Source: Dactylorhiza incarnata (lineage: Eukaryota; Streptophyta; Magnoliopsida; Asparagales; Orchidaceae). From it: DNA of 64,000 nt. The notes beneath the pieces were generated by a model. The model worked only from the letters and a program-made list of their open reading frames with translations. It was not told the DNA's origin and searched no databases. The stretch spans positions 1,426,001 to 1,490,000 of the forward strand of contig JAWHQI010000061.1 in NCBI GenBank assembly GCA_033032865.1, in the 5' to 3' direction. Below, piece after piece: positions 10,165 through 21,200 of the stretch. A program made the translations under genes and the position numbers. Position 1 is the stretch's first letter, and each line of letters opens with the position of its first letter.

Positions 10165-11018
10165 ATGTGATGTATGGTTCTAGAAAAACCCAACAACCTC
10201 TCCCTCCTGCTCGTGGGGGACGTTCAGGGTCTCAGGGAAGGGGTCGTGGTGGCCGCACACGTCCTAAGTGCTCCTTCTGTGGTAGGGATGGACACTTCGA
10301 GGCGACCTGCTATCGCAAACATGGCCTTCCTCCTCGTCCTGCTGTGAATATTGTTGTCGACAGTCCTTCTGCCACTCGTGCCGACCTTGAAGATGTCCGC
10401 CTCCATCTCCAGCAACTCCATGGCATGCTCAGCCGCCCGCCCGCCTCCATCTCCAATGAAGGTATCGCTTGTCTCTCCACTAGTCCACGCTGGATAGTGG
10501 ACTTCGGTGCTACTCATCACATCACCTCGCAGAAGCCACCTCAATACTTGAACTCTCCGCATCCTAAATATATCACTGTGGCCAATGGCGACACCGTTCC
10601 TGTCTCTGGCTCCGCTGATATCGCCCTCAATTCCTCTTTCTCTCTCCGCTCAGCTCTTCATGTCCCGGGCTCCCCGTTCAATCTACTTTCTGTCAGTCGC
10701 CTCACTACGGATTTGGATTGCTCTGTGACATTCACCTCCTCTTCCTTTCTTATGCAGGATCGACGGACGCAGAGTATCATAGGTAAAGGACGACTGCAAA
10801 ATGGGATCTACTTTCTTGAAGCACCCCTACCATCCTCTCCTCCGTCTCCTCAGTTGATTGGCATCGACGACTCGGACATGCTCCTCTTTCAGTCCTCCGA
10901 CAGGCCCTTCCAGAGATTTATCTTCCTTCTTTTAGTTGTGATTCATGTATTCTGGGTAAACAAGACCGCTCATCATTTTCTCCTCATTGTACTCGGAGCT
11001 CTGCTCCTTTTGTTTTAG
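10165..11018 (+). pseudogene. pol: TE1 gag end (zinc knuckle) and protease
   Basis: Resumes TE1 gag in phase after TE2. A Gly/Arg-rich stretch precedes a CCHC knuckle (CSFCGRDGHFEATC, about 10270-10311). The protease follows with active site WIVDFGATHH near 10493-10522, where the usual Asp-Ser-Gly (or DTG) is Asp-Phe-Gly. The GAG-pre-integrase region has lost its WHxRLGH core: from about 10895 the conserved sequence (CDSCILGKQD) lies in another frame, so a deletion shifted the frame. The final codons to 11018 are out of frame. Confidence 0.85.
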
Positions 11019-12556
11019 TGCATTCGGATATTTGGGGTCCGTATAAAATTACAAGTGTTTCTAGTTATCGTTACTTTCTCATGTTTATTGATGATTATTC
11101 TCGAACGACATGGCTATACTTACTTCGTGATCGCTCTGAGCTTCTTCGTGTGTTCCGCGCGTTTGTCCTTGAGATTCGCACCCAATTTTCTGAACCCATA
11201 AAAACTCTTCGCACGGATAACGCTCGCGGATATACTAGCCATGAATTTACAAACCTCTACTCAGAGTTTGGGATTATTCATCAAACATATTGTGCCTATA
11301 CACCCCAACAAAACGGTGTTGCAGAATGCAAAAATAGACATCTTCTTGATGTGGCTCGCTCCATCATGATTCAAATGCAGGTACCCAAGACTTATTGGAA
11401 CTTTGCGCTGTCAACAACATGCTACCTCATCAACAGTCTACCTTCCTCCGTCCTTCATAATGCTACTCCGTTTAGTCTCCTTTTCCCCTCTACTCTACCA
11501 TTCTCTCTCACCCCTCGAATCTTTGGATGTACCTGCTATGTTCACTCCCTTGGTCCGTCCACAGACAAGTTGGACCCACGAGCAGTCAAACATGTGTTCG
11601 TCGGGTACTCCCGTACCCAGAAAGGATATGTCTGCTACTCTCCTACTACTCGCAAGGTGACAGTATCAGTTGATGTTACCTTCCGGGAAGATCAACCTTT
11701 CTTCTCCAACCAAAACTCCCCTCTTCCACCACAATCCATACCTCGACCTGTCATCCCAGTCACCTCTCCACCAAACCGCACTCCTCTCCCGGCCCCCGCT
11801 CCCATCAAGCCTCCTCTTCTCCGTGTCTACACTCGTCGCCTTCCTCGCTCCACCGCCCTAATGCAGTCGCCTTCGACCTCTGACACTCTGCAACCTGCTA
11901 ATCCGACACTGGCCTCCACCGCTCATCCCACGGCGAACTATGTATCTCTACATCACCTGTCCCCGCCGCTACACACCTTCGCTACTTCTTTATCCTCTAT
12001 TTCTATTCCCAACTCTGTGCAGGAGGCTCTCCAACATCCGGGCTGGAGGGCAGCCATGGAAGACGAAATGACAGCTCTCTGGGCCAATCAGACGTGGGAT
12101 CTAGTTCCTCTCCCTCCAGGCCATACTACTGTTGGTTGCAAATGGGTCTTTGTAATCAAGCATGCTCCAGATGGGACAATTGATCGTCTTAAAGCCCGTC
12201 TGGTGGCTCGTGGCTTCACTCAACAACAAGGTCTCGACTATGAGGAAACGTTCTCTCCGGTGTCCAAGCTCAACACAGTTCGTGTCCTTCTCTCCGTGGC
12301 TGTGCATCGTCAATGGCCACTCCATCAGTTGGATATCAAGAATGCTTTTTTAAATGGCGACCTCCAAGAAGTGGTATACATGAAGAAACCTCCCGGGTTT
12401 GAGACCACGGGGGAGTCTCGAGTATGTCATCTTAAGAAATCCATTTATGGTCTCAAACAATCCCCTCGGGCATGGTTTGATAAGTTCAGTAAGGTTGTTC
12501 GGGACGTTGGCTTTACTCGGAGCTCGACAGACTTCTCTCTGTTCACTCGACATTGA
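11018..12556 (+). pseudogene. pol: TE1 integrase and N-terminal reverse transcriptase
   Basis: Integrase core with HSDIWGPYK, IDDYSRTTW, LRTDNARGY and the Glu region AECKNRHLLD (relatives have ERKN). Then GCTCYVHSLGP, a Pro/Ser-rich linker, and RT with GCKWVFVIKHAPDG, LKARLVARGFTQ, LDIKNAFLNGD and SIYGLKQSPRAWF. TGA at 12554-12556 interrupts the same frame just before the RT catalytic motif, consistent with a CGA-to-TGA change. No start codon is implied; this is the middle of a polyprotein. Confidence 0.88.
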
Positions 12557-13578
12557 ACTACATGCACGGTTCTTCTGTTGGTATATGTCGATAACATCCT
12601 AATCACATGCGATGATTCAAAGGGCATACAAGCGATCAAACAACATCTCAGTTCTGTCTTTCAAACCAAAGATCTGGGGAACCTCCGATACTTCTTTGGT
12701 CTTGAGATCGCGAGACGTCCTGATGGCCTTGTCCTCTCTCAACGGAAGTATTATCTCGATCTTCTTCAGGATGCTGGCTACTCTGGATGCAAGCCAATTA
12801 ACACTCCTATGGATGTCAATCACAAGCTGTGTGCACATGCCTCTGATGATGATCTTGCCCTTCCAAATCCAGAGTATTATCGACGACTTGTTGGGAAACT
12901 GATCTACCTTACAGTCACAAGACCAGATATATCCTTTGCTCTTGGGGTGGTCAGCCGATTTATGCACTCTCCTCGAATGTCCCATCTTCAGGTCGTTGAA
13001 CACATCCTACGATATCTGAAAACAGCTCCCGGTCAAGGGTTGGTTTACAAAACTTCGTCCTCTACCCCAACATTGGTTGTGTATTCTGATGCAGATTATG
13101 CTGGTTCCCTGGATGATCGACGGTCTACTAGTGGTTTTTGTACTTACTTTGGAGGTCACCTGGTTACCTGGCGTAGTAAGAAACAAGCTATGGTTGCTCG
13201 ATCTTCAGCTGAGGCAGAATATCGTTCGATGGCATCAGTGGTTTCTGAACTCACATGGCTTGAAAGTCTTCTTGCTGATCTAGGAGTAAAACTTTCCTCA
13301 CCTGCTATCTTACTATGTGACAGTCAAGCTGCTATACACATAGCTAAGAACTCGGTCTTCCACGAAAGAACGAAACACATTGAAGTAGGTTGTCACTTCA
13401 TCGGGAGAAAGTTCAAATGAAAAAAATAGAGTTGAAGCATGTTCCGGGTACCGATCAAGTTGTTGATATTCTCACCAAGGCCATATCAAGCACCCTATTT
13501 TATCAATTCCTGTCCAAGTTGGGTGCCTACGACAAGTACGCTCCAGCTTGCGGGGGAGTGTTAGAAAAGCCCATGTAA
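12557..13578 (+). pseudogene. pol: TE1 C-terminal RT and RNase H
   Basis: Same frame after the TGA. The RT catalytic motif reads YVDN instead of YVDD (about 12583-12594), replacing a metal-binding Asp with Asn. RNase H follows with VVYSDADYAGSLDDRRST, SSAEAEYRSM, LLCDSQAAIHIA and ERTKHIEV. Near 13395 a single-base loss shifts the frame. The conserved tail (REKVQMKKIELKHV) continues from 13390 in another frame and runs 20 bp into the 3' LTR before stopping at 13578. The element cannot make active RT. Confidence 0.88.
13551..13558 (+). promoter_or_regulatory. TE1 polypurine tract
   Basis: CGGGGGAG directly precedes the 3' LTR TGTTAG and would prime plus-strand synthesis. Confidence 0.75.
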
Positions 13579-13738
13579 TAAGCCCATTCTAGGGCCCATA
13601 TTGCTTCTTATCCCTCTCTCTCTTTAGTCCCACATTGTGTATAAGGTTTTCCTCTCTCTTTCTCTCCCCTATACATTTGTATTCATACACTGTATTCAGT
13701 ATATAGAAGAAATATACAGAGTCCTGTTTTTCTCTACA
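13559..13738 (+). repeat. TE1 3' LTR
   Basis: 180 bp, TGTTAG...CTACA, matching 467-649 with about 5 substitutions and two small gaps. Followed by target duplication ATGTT. Confidence 0.93.
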
Positions 13739-13884
13739 ATGTTTAAAAGATATGTACATAAAATCTAGTTATATACCTAATCCATTCCTTCAGACCGTTA
13801 GGTAGAGCGGCTTGGCACAAACCGCCAATTAGGCTGCCATGTGGCCCGATGTATTGCATTAAAAGGGCTATGCAGAACGCTATA

Positions 13885-14068
13885 TAAAACCACATTATTA
13901 TAAACCATTGAGAAGACTGTAATATCGGTATCAATCAAATAATTGCATCATAAATGGGAGGATTCTTAATGTAACGAAGATATCCTCTATTACCAGTAGT
14001 TTCATAGGCAATTACTCACGGAATGTTTTGAATGACGTCCCAATGAGAACCCCCTTTCAAACATGCAC
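13885..14068 (-). pseudogene. NLR relic, 3'-terminal part
   Basis: Clearly similar at DNA level to 62464-62640, the 3' end and downstream side of the NLR gene at the right edge, and in the same orientation. Shared stretches include GGCAATTACTC, CGGAATGTTTTGAATGA and CCCAATGAGAAC. No long frame is open. It is the end of a second, dead NLR copy, cut at about 14070 by the next insert. The 146 bp before it (13739-13884) hold nothing I recognise. Confidence 0.8.
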
Positions 14069-14070
14069 AC

Positions 14071-14786
14071 TGTAAAATTTTTATGAGGTCTGAGGAACAC
14101 TCAACCATATAAGAGCAGAAACCACTAGCAATGGACAAGAGAAGCAACAATGACTTGTATTAACTACACAACTAGACATAAAGATGAGACGTACAAGCGC
14201 GAGACATGATTTCGTGTTTTATCGGACGGAGAACAAGAACAAACAACAAAACAACAAACAATGATCGTCTGGTCGCCTCTTTAACCGCTTAATCGCAGAG
14301 GTCTCCATATAGGTCACTTGTTAAACTGCTGGAGGTTGCCAAGAGAGAAGATCACAAGTTCTAGTCACTTAACCGCAGTTACTGCCGGTAGTAAGCTAGG
14401 TTACCGTGCTGCGCTAGCCGCCCAATTGCCAACTACTGCTCACAACTTCACAATGAAACCACCACTGGTCTAACCGCCCGTTTTAGCCGACTAACTGCCC
14501 AGTTCTAGTCGCACGGTTCACAAAACAAGCTGACCAGAGACCTCTTCTTCTTGTCGCAAATGCTAACCGCAACTTTGCCTCCTGAACTACTGTTCTGTAA
14601 GTTTTGTACAAAAGATAGGGGGTTGGACCCCTTTTTATAGGCAGGGGAAGAGAATATTCAAGAATCTAAGCTACCACGCGGCGGTAGCCTACCGCGACGC
14701 GGTTACGCATATTCGGTCACGTGACTTGGCGGTCACGCGACTTGGCGGTTACGCGGTCTCGCGACTTCACTTCACAATTTTTAACA
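14071..14786 (-). mobile_element. Solo-LTR-like insert in NLR relic
   Basis: 716 bp that interrupt NLR-homologous sequence. The ends read TGTAAAATT...AATTTTTAACA, giving TG...CA ends with a short imperfect inverted repeat. On the minus strand a TATA box (TATAAAAAG, 14631-14639 on the plus strand reversed) sits about 150 bp from the right end, as in an LTR read right to left. There is no coding capacity and no clear 5-bp duplication (CACAC left, CGAAG right). It could be a solo LTR formed by recombination or a non-autonomous element. It shares words such as CTAGTCGCA and AACCGC with the TE1 leader. Confidence 0.5.
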
Positions 14787-14804
14787 CGAAGAACCTCTCA
14801 GAGC

Positions 14805-15025
14805 ACAAAAACTGCAGTAGGAGGTCGTAAAATGTAATATTTTGGAGAATATTCAGTAGCCATTCAGGAAGGCTCTCCTTATGAAAATTTGATTGTCAAA
14901 AAACTTCAACTCCTGCAAAGCACCGAGGAGCTCAACGCTTGACAACTCGTTGCAGCATTCAACATTGAGTCACCTTAACGCGAGAGATGACAGGCTTTCA
15001 GCAAATTTTGATTGTTGATAGGCTG
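14805..15025 (-). pseudogene. NLR relic, LRR part
   Basis: Continues the dead NLR copy. It matches about 62650-62860 of the intact gene, with shared stretches such as ATTCAGGAAGGCTCTCC versus ACTCAGGAAGGCTCTCC and CAGCAAATTTTG versus CAACAAATTTTG. It encodes the equivalent of the last leucine-rich repeats in reverse orientation but has frameshifts. Similarity fades at about 15020. Confidence 0.78.
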
Positions 15026-15146
15026 CGACGACTTCACTCGCCTCCTTCCCGATCGCAAGTCTCGCACGACGCATTGTCGATAGGTTGCAACGAATTCATT
15101 AAAGATCTTGTTTGCGCCGATCACAAGTCTCGCACCACGCACAACC
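15013..15146. repeat. Diverged direct repeat, about 65-70 bp x 2
   Basis: Two adjacent related units: one from about 15013 (GATAGGCTGCGACGACTTC ... AAGTCTCGCACGACGCA) and one from about 15078 (GATAGGTTGCAACGAATTC ... AAGTCTCGCACCACGCA). The link to the NLR relic or to the TE4 5' side is unclear. Confidence 0.55.
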
Positions 15147-15160
15147 TCCTTCGCCCTCCT

Positions 15161-16616
15161 TGATACGGTGAAAATGAGTGTTACGCAAGTGCACGTGCCG
15201 ATTCAAGTAATAAAATGTAAGTAAGATCGTCTCCACAGGGAAGTGTTAATTTAACGCTCACAAGTACTAATATTATCCTTTTCTTTGAATCCAAGTAAAT
15301 AATTCAAAAGTTGGTTGCGTGAAGAAAAATTAAAATAGGAAAATAACTTTAATTAATTAATTCAATGAGTTTTTATTTTTATTTTTGAGAAATACCAATT
15401 TTTAGAGAAAGCTTTGCATGTGGATTTCCTAAGTCTATGTGATATGAAATTTCAAAAGATTTAGTTAAATATTTGTAAAATTATTCTCCTGACGCAAATT
15501 AAATGTAGGACTCATTACCTCTGGGTCTCTGAAATCCGTACACAGCGACTAATCATGAAGAAAGTGAAATCTCTTTCTACTTCCAATGATTAAATTAAAA
15601 TATGCGAATTACTTTCGTCACTCCTCTCTCGAATTTCGCGACGCAGTATTTGGATGATGAATTTTTGGTTAAAGATTTATGTGGTTCCTCTCTCGATTTA
15701 TTCCACATAAGAAAATGGTTTGTATAACCTTGCGTGCAACTCCTCTCTCGATTTATGAATACACTCCAAAGAGATATACAAAGCTTGACACAAAATCTTC
15801 AAAATGTAATCGCACACTTAAAACGGACAAAGAATTGAAGCAAATAATTTAACAGAATTGTGTTCTAATACATATCACAAATGACAAAGTACTTTTCCAC
15901 ACACAAAGCTACAGATTTTAGTTCATGCTAATTGGAATAAAATAACAAATAAGAACATCCTTACAAGACATGCTCAAAGACATGGTTGAAGAAGGTAAGT
16001 TTTTCATTCCAAAGTTGCAATATCTCTCTCCCGGAATTGAATGGTTCGGCTCTCCAAGTAGGAAGAATTCTCCTTGCCGAAAATATCTTCTCCTTTCTCC
16101 TCAATTTCGTCGTTCTCCCCCCAATTTCCTTCTTTTTTCTTGCTCTCCTTTCCCTCTATTTTATAATTCAAATTAAGTAACTTCCCAATTTCAATTCTTG
16201 TAACCGTCATCTTCTATATTTAATTCTCCTCATTAGAATCACATAATAAGCCTTCTAATTCCGTCTCCAGCCAGCTGTCCGCCTGTGCATAACTGCTGCC
16301 ACCTCATCATATGATTTTAAATAATTGCGCCATTTATGCCATGTTTTCAGCGCCCGCTTGTTGTAACCTTGTTGTAACCCTGTTGCGACAAATCCGCCTG
16401 CATTAATTATTCCTCTATTTCTTTTCTTTCCATTCTGAACACTCATTTAATTCCTGCATATTAAACTCGAATTTAAGCAGAATCACCATGAAATAATTAC
16501 TTTGTAATTTATAATTAATTAAGTTTATTATATCAAAGTTTCATATTAATATTCATCATTTCATAGTGCAAAATGTGATTCATAGACCAAATAACTTCTA
16601 TTTTAGGAAGTTATCA
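15161..16616 (-). repeat. TE3 3' LTR (left copy)
   Basis: 1456 bp, TGATACGG...TTATCA as read on the plus strand; pair of 23773-25231. Adjacent duplication CTCCT on the left, polypurine tract on the right. Confidence 0.94.
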
Positions 16617-16627
16617 CACCCCCACAC
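16617..16627 (-). promoter_or_regulatory. TE3 polypurine tract
   Basis: Reads GTGTGGGGGTG on the minus strand and abuts the 3' LTR. A near copy lies at 17743-17755, in the middle of the 3' noncoding region. Confidence 0.75.
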
Positions 16628-17073
16628 TTAGCTTTTTGCTAGCCCCTAGCAAAACTACATACAAATTTTTTTGATTCATATGAGCTTGCATGCTCAAGAT
16701 TTATAATATAAGGAGGCTAAGCAAGCAACAACATTGTATAATTTGCCAAATAAACATATTTGAGTAAGTTAGGGAAATAGTGGGAATAATATTCAAATGA
16801 GACTTCACATAGTGTGTGTGTGTGCGCGATTCTCTTTTAAATCAATCGTTCCAATCCAAATTAATACATTTAAACATCTATAAAAAAAATAATTCTGAGT
16901 AGAACAATGCTAATAACCATGATTAGTCCATTACAACAATAATTTAGTAAAAACAAGGAATGGAAAGGATTCTCAACAATATGGTCTTTTATAACAAATG
17001 AGAAAGGATTTTCAAAAAGCAACAATCCCCTAGTGCTTAGGTCATGAAGACACACATTTATTACTTTTTTATG

Positions 17074-17318
17074 TACTCATGATAGGGATCTTTCCAAATA
17101 TTTGAATGCTTACTTAGGCCACGTATCACTATGGTACTAAATATTTTTTTTTCTTTTTATAAATATATCATCATAATAGGGATCATTCCAAACATATGCA
17201 TGTTTAGGCCATATATCATTATGAGACGTTCTCCTTTTTTTAACATATACTCACATAGCAGGGATCATTCCAAGTAAGCAAGCAAATATCCAGGCCACAT
17301 ATCACCATAAGCAATTTC
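17074..17318 (-). repeat. Three diverged repeats in TE3 3' region
   Basis: The words AGGGATC(T/A)TTCCAA and AGGCCACGTATCACTATGG recur three times, with GGGATC near 17085, 17179 and 17261, so spacing is 94 and 82 bp. Each unit pairs a GGGATC block with a CCACRTATCA block. Role unknown. Confidence 0.65.
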
Positions 17319-17742
17319 TCTCTTTTTACTTTTGATTTTTTTCTTCTTCATAATTTAACACACTAGCATGGATGTCACTTGAGAAAATCCATAAGATTAA
17401 TATTCAAGAATGAAGTTGATTTTCCAAGATGATAGCAAGTGATGGTTCGATAAATGATATTTACTAGTTCATTATTGCTTTGGACTAAACAATGCTTATT
17501 TTGCTCTTGACTACTTTTGAATTTAATTTTTATAGAAATTTAAAATATATACAACTTGTTTTAGAGCTCATGAAATAAAGAGAAGTAGTGTTCAACAAAA
17601 TTTTTCAAAAGAATACTCTCATTATTCCCTAACTTTGGAAAATAAATATACATTCACTTGGCAAAATAATTATCCTTGCTACTCATGAAAATAACGGGGT
17701 GGTAAAATTTTATAGTGACAAAGGTTATCAAATATAACCAAC

Positions 17743-17755
17743 CCACCCCCACACT
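17743..17755 (-). promoter_or_regulatory. Second polypurine-like tract of TE3
   Basis: AGTGTGGGGGTGG on the minus strand, nearly identical to the tract at the LTR but about 1.1 kb upstream of it in element orientation. It could prime a second plus strand, as central polypurine tracts do in some retroelements. Inference from sequence only. Confidence 0.5.
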
Positions 17756-18236
17756 TTAGAATTTAACTTGCCCTCAAGTTAAAACAGATGTATTCATATA
17801 ACGATATAAATTGAACAAAATACTCCCCTTCCAAACATAGGAGTATGTTGGATCCATTCAACTAGCTCCAAGCTCCATGTAGTAGATGACCTTGGGCTCG
17901 GCATGTCACATTTTCCTGCAACATAAACTCACCAAAAACAATACATGCATAGCAATATCCCAACAAAATATAATATTCAGCAGCATAATGATCAACCACA
18001 AGTAGTCACATATGGGTCCTAGCTTCCACAATAATATTCGTTCAGAAAAACATAACCAACCCAGCAGAATAGTGTAGAAAGTAACAATCAAAACACATCT
18101 ATGGTTCAAGCAAAAAGCAGTAATTATGCAAAGAAATTATATTAAAAATTAAAAATAGCTTCATATTCTACATTTTATTGGGTTGCCTCCCATCCAGCGC
18201 CTAATTTAAAGTCCCGGCAGGACCTAATGATAGTGT

Positions 18237-21200
18237 TTATGCTAATATGGTTACCACCGCCTCACATTGCTCATTTTGTTGGAAATATATCTTAAGGCGT
18301 TGTCCGTTGACTTTAAATTCAGATTTGTCTTTCTCATTTTGTATGGTCACAACCCCATATGGGTGTACCTTTGTTACACGAAATGGTCCCGACCACCTAG
18401 ATTTTAGTTTACCCGGGAATAATCTCAACCTTGAATTATATAATAATACTAATTGTCCTTCCCGGAATTCCTTAGGTGAAATCCTAGCGTCGTGCCATTT
18501 CTTCGTCCTTTCTTTATAGAGCTTATGATTCTTATATGCATGAAATTGTATTTCATCGAGTTCGTTTATTTGGGCTAAACGATTTTTATCTGCATTATTA
18601 AAATCAAAATTCAATTTCTTAATTGCCCAAAAAGCTCTATGCTCTAGCTCAACCGGTAAGTGGCATGCCTTACCAAATATCATCCGATATGGAGTCAACC
18701 CTATAGGTGTTTTGAATGAAGTCCTATAAGCCCAAAGTGAATCATTCAACTTGTGTGACCAATCCTTACGAGTTGTACTCACTGTCTTTTCTAAGATTGA
18801 TTTAATTTCTCTATTTGAAACTTCGGCCAAACCATTGGTTTGTGGGTGGTAAGATAAGACAACTTTATGTGTTATCCCATATTTATTCAATAAGGATTTA
18901 AAATGATAATTGCAAAAGTGTGCCCCCCCATCACTAATGATAGCCCTTGGTGTGCCGAACCTACTAAAAATATGTGACTTTAGAAATTTTAGTACGGATT
19001 TTGCATCACACTTTTGAGTTGGAATTGCCTCCACCCATTTGCTAACATAATCAACCGCTAGTAGAATGTAAAGATGTCCATTTGAATTCACAAATGGACC
19101 CATAAAATCTATCCCCCAAACATCAAATATCTCAACTTCTATGATGTTATTAAGGGGCATACTCGCTCCTCTATTCATATTACCGGTGCGTTGGCACCTA
19201 TCACATTGTTTTACAAATTCATGGGAGTCCCTAAATAAATTTGGCCAATAGAATCCAGCTTCTAAGACCTTCATAGCCGTCCTAAGTCCTTGAAAATGTC
19301 CTCCATAAGGAGATGCATGACATTTGTGAAGGATACTTGAGACTTCTATTTCGGGGACACATCTACGAATCATTTGATCGGCACAAATTTTAAATAAATG
19401 TGGTGCATCCCATAAATAAGATTTCACTAAATGAAGGAATCTCTTCTTTTGTTGAAAACTTAAATCCGGTGGTAAAATATTACTAACAATATAATTTACA
19501 AAATCAGCATACCATGGAGTATTATCACTAGTAATTGCAAGAATATACTCATCCGGAAAGTTTTCCTTAATCTCTACTTGGCTATTCCTTTCACATTCTT
19601 GTTCTAGCCTTGATAGGTGGTCGGCCACTTGATTTTCAGCCCCCTTACGGTCCTTAATTTCTATATCAAACTCTTGTAATAGTAACACCCACCTAATAAG
19701 ACGGGGTTTAGCATCTTTTTTCTCTACCAAGTATTTGATAGCCGAATGGTCCGTATAAACTATCACTTTAGAATTTATTAAATAAGAACAGAACTTATCA
19801 AATGCAAACATTACGGCTAAGAGTTCCTTCTCGGTTGTAGTGTAGTTTATTTGTGCATCATTAAGTGTTTTGCTAGCATAATATATAGTATGAAAAATTC
19901 TATCCCGGATTTGTCCTAAAACAACTCCTACGGCATAATCACTAGCATCACACATAAGAACAAAAGGTGACGACCAATCCGGTGTTGTGACAATAGGTGA
20001 AGAAACTAGCTTGTGTTTTAATGTGTCAAAAGCGTGCAAACAGTGGTCATCAAATATAAAGGGAGTGTCTTTTTCTAACAAGTTACATAAAGGTTTTGAT
20101 ACTTTAGAGAAATCTTTAATAAACCTCCTATAGAACCCCGCATGACCTAAAAAGCTACGAATGCCCTTGACATTCTTAGGAGGAGGAAGCTTTTCAATAA
20201 CTTCTATTTTAGCCCGATCTACCTCCAAACCCTTGCTTGATACTTTATGGCCTAAGACAATTCCCTCTCTCACCATGAAATGACACTTCTCCCAATTTAG
20301 CACTAAATTTGTCTCAACACATCTTGTTAACACCTTCCTAAGAACTTCCAAACAACAATCAAATGACTTCCCAAACACAGAAAAATCATCCATAAACACC
20401 TCTATTCCTTCATCCATTAAATCAGTAAAAATAGATATCATGCACCTTTGAAAAGTGGCGGGTGCATTACATAATCCAAATGGCATTTTGCGAAATGCAA
20501 ACGTACCATAACGACATGTAAATGTGGTCTTTTCTTGATCTTCCGGAGCAACCATAATCTGATTATAACCGGAATATCCGTCCAAGAAACAAAAATAATC
20601 ATTACCCGCCAACTTGTCAAGTACTTGATCAATAAAAGGTAGTGGAAAATGATCCTTCCGAGTTGATTTATTTAGTTTTCTATAATCCATACATATTCTC
20701 CAACCGATAACCGTCCTAGTTGGTATCAACTCGTTGTTATCATTTTTCACCACCGTAATTCCTCCCTTCTTCGGTACACATTGTACCGGACTCACCCACT
20801 TGCTATCCGAAATAGGGTAAATAATTCCTGCATCTAACCATTTTATTATCTCATTCATAACTACTTCTTTCATGGGTGGACTAAGCCTACGTTGATGTTC
20901 AATTGACCCTTTAGCCTCATCTTCTAATATTATTTTATGCATACAAATCGAGGGGCTAATGCCACTAATGTCTGCAGTCCATCCCATGGCCATCTTAAAT
21001 TCTTTCAAAATAAGAAGTAGTTTTTCTTCATCTTCAAATTTTAATGATGCATCAATTATTACCGGAAGAGTATTTTCTTCTCCAAGAAAAGCATATTTAA
21101 GATGTTCCGGAAGAGGTTTCAAATCTAAAGTTGGAGGTTCAATAATTGAGGGTTTCATAATTTTTGATTCGCTTGACCTAGTTATAGATTCAAAACTCCT

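Larger units (their letters stand above)
467..13738 (+). mobile_element. TE1, Ty1/copia LTR retrotransposon (carries TE2)
   Basis: A complete but inactive copia element. It is bounded by 183- and 180-bp LTRs starting TGTTAG and ending CTACA, and flanked by a perfect 5-bp duplication ATGTT (462-466 and 13739-13743). The domain order gag, zinc knuckle, protease, integrase, reverse transcriptase, RNase H is that of Ty1/copia. Removing the nested TE2 (2215-10164) leaves about 5.3 kb, a normal copia size. The LTRs differ by about 5 substitutions plus small indels, so insertion is not very recent. The pol carries a nonsense codon, two frameshifts and two altered catalytic motifs. Confidence 0.95.
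16628..18236 (-). other. TE3 3' noncoding region
   Basis: About 1.6 kb downstream of gag-pol with no convincing gene. This is where some Athila elements carry an env-like frame; only short AT-rich frames are present. It contains three diverged repeats (17074-17318) and a second polypurine-like tract (17743-17755). Confidence 0.7.

Noticed and set aside
16628..18236. Envelope-like gene in TE3
   Set aside because: Only short AT-rich frames, with no long frame, signal peptide or transmembrane pattern that could be supported.
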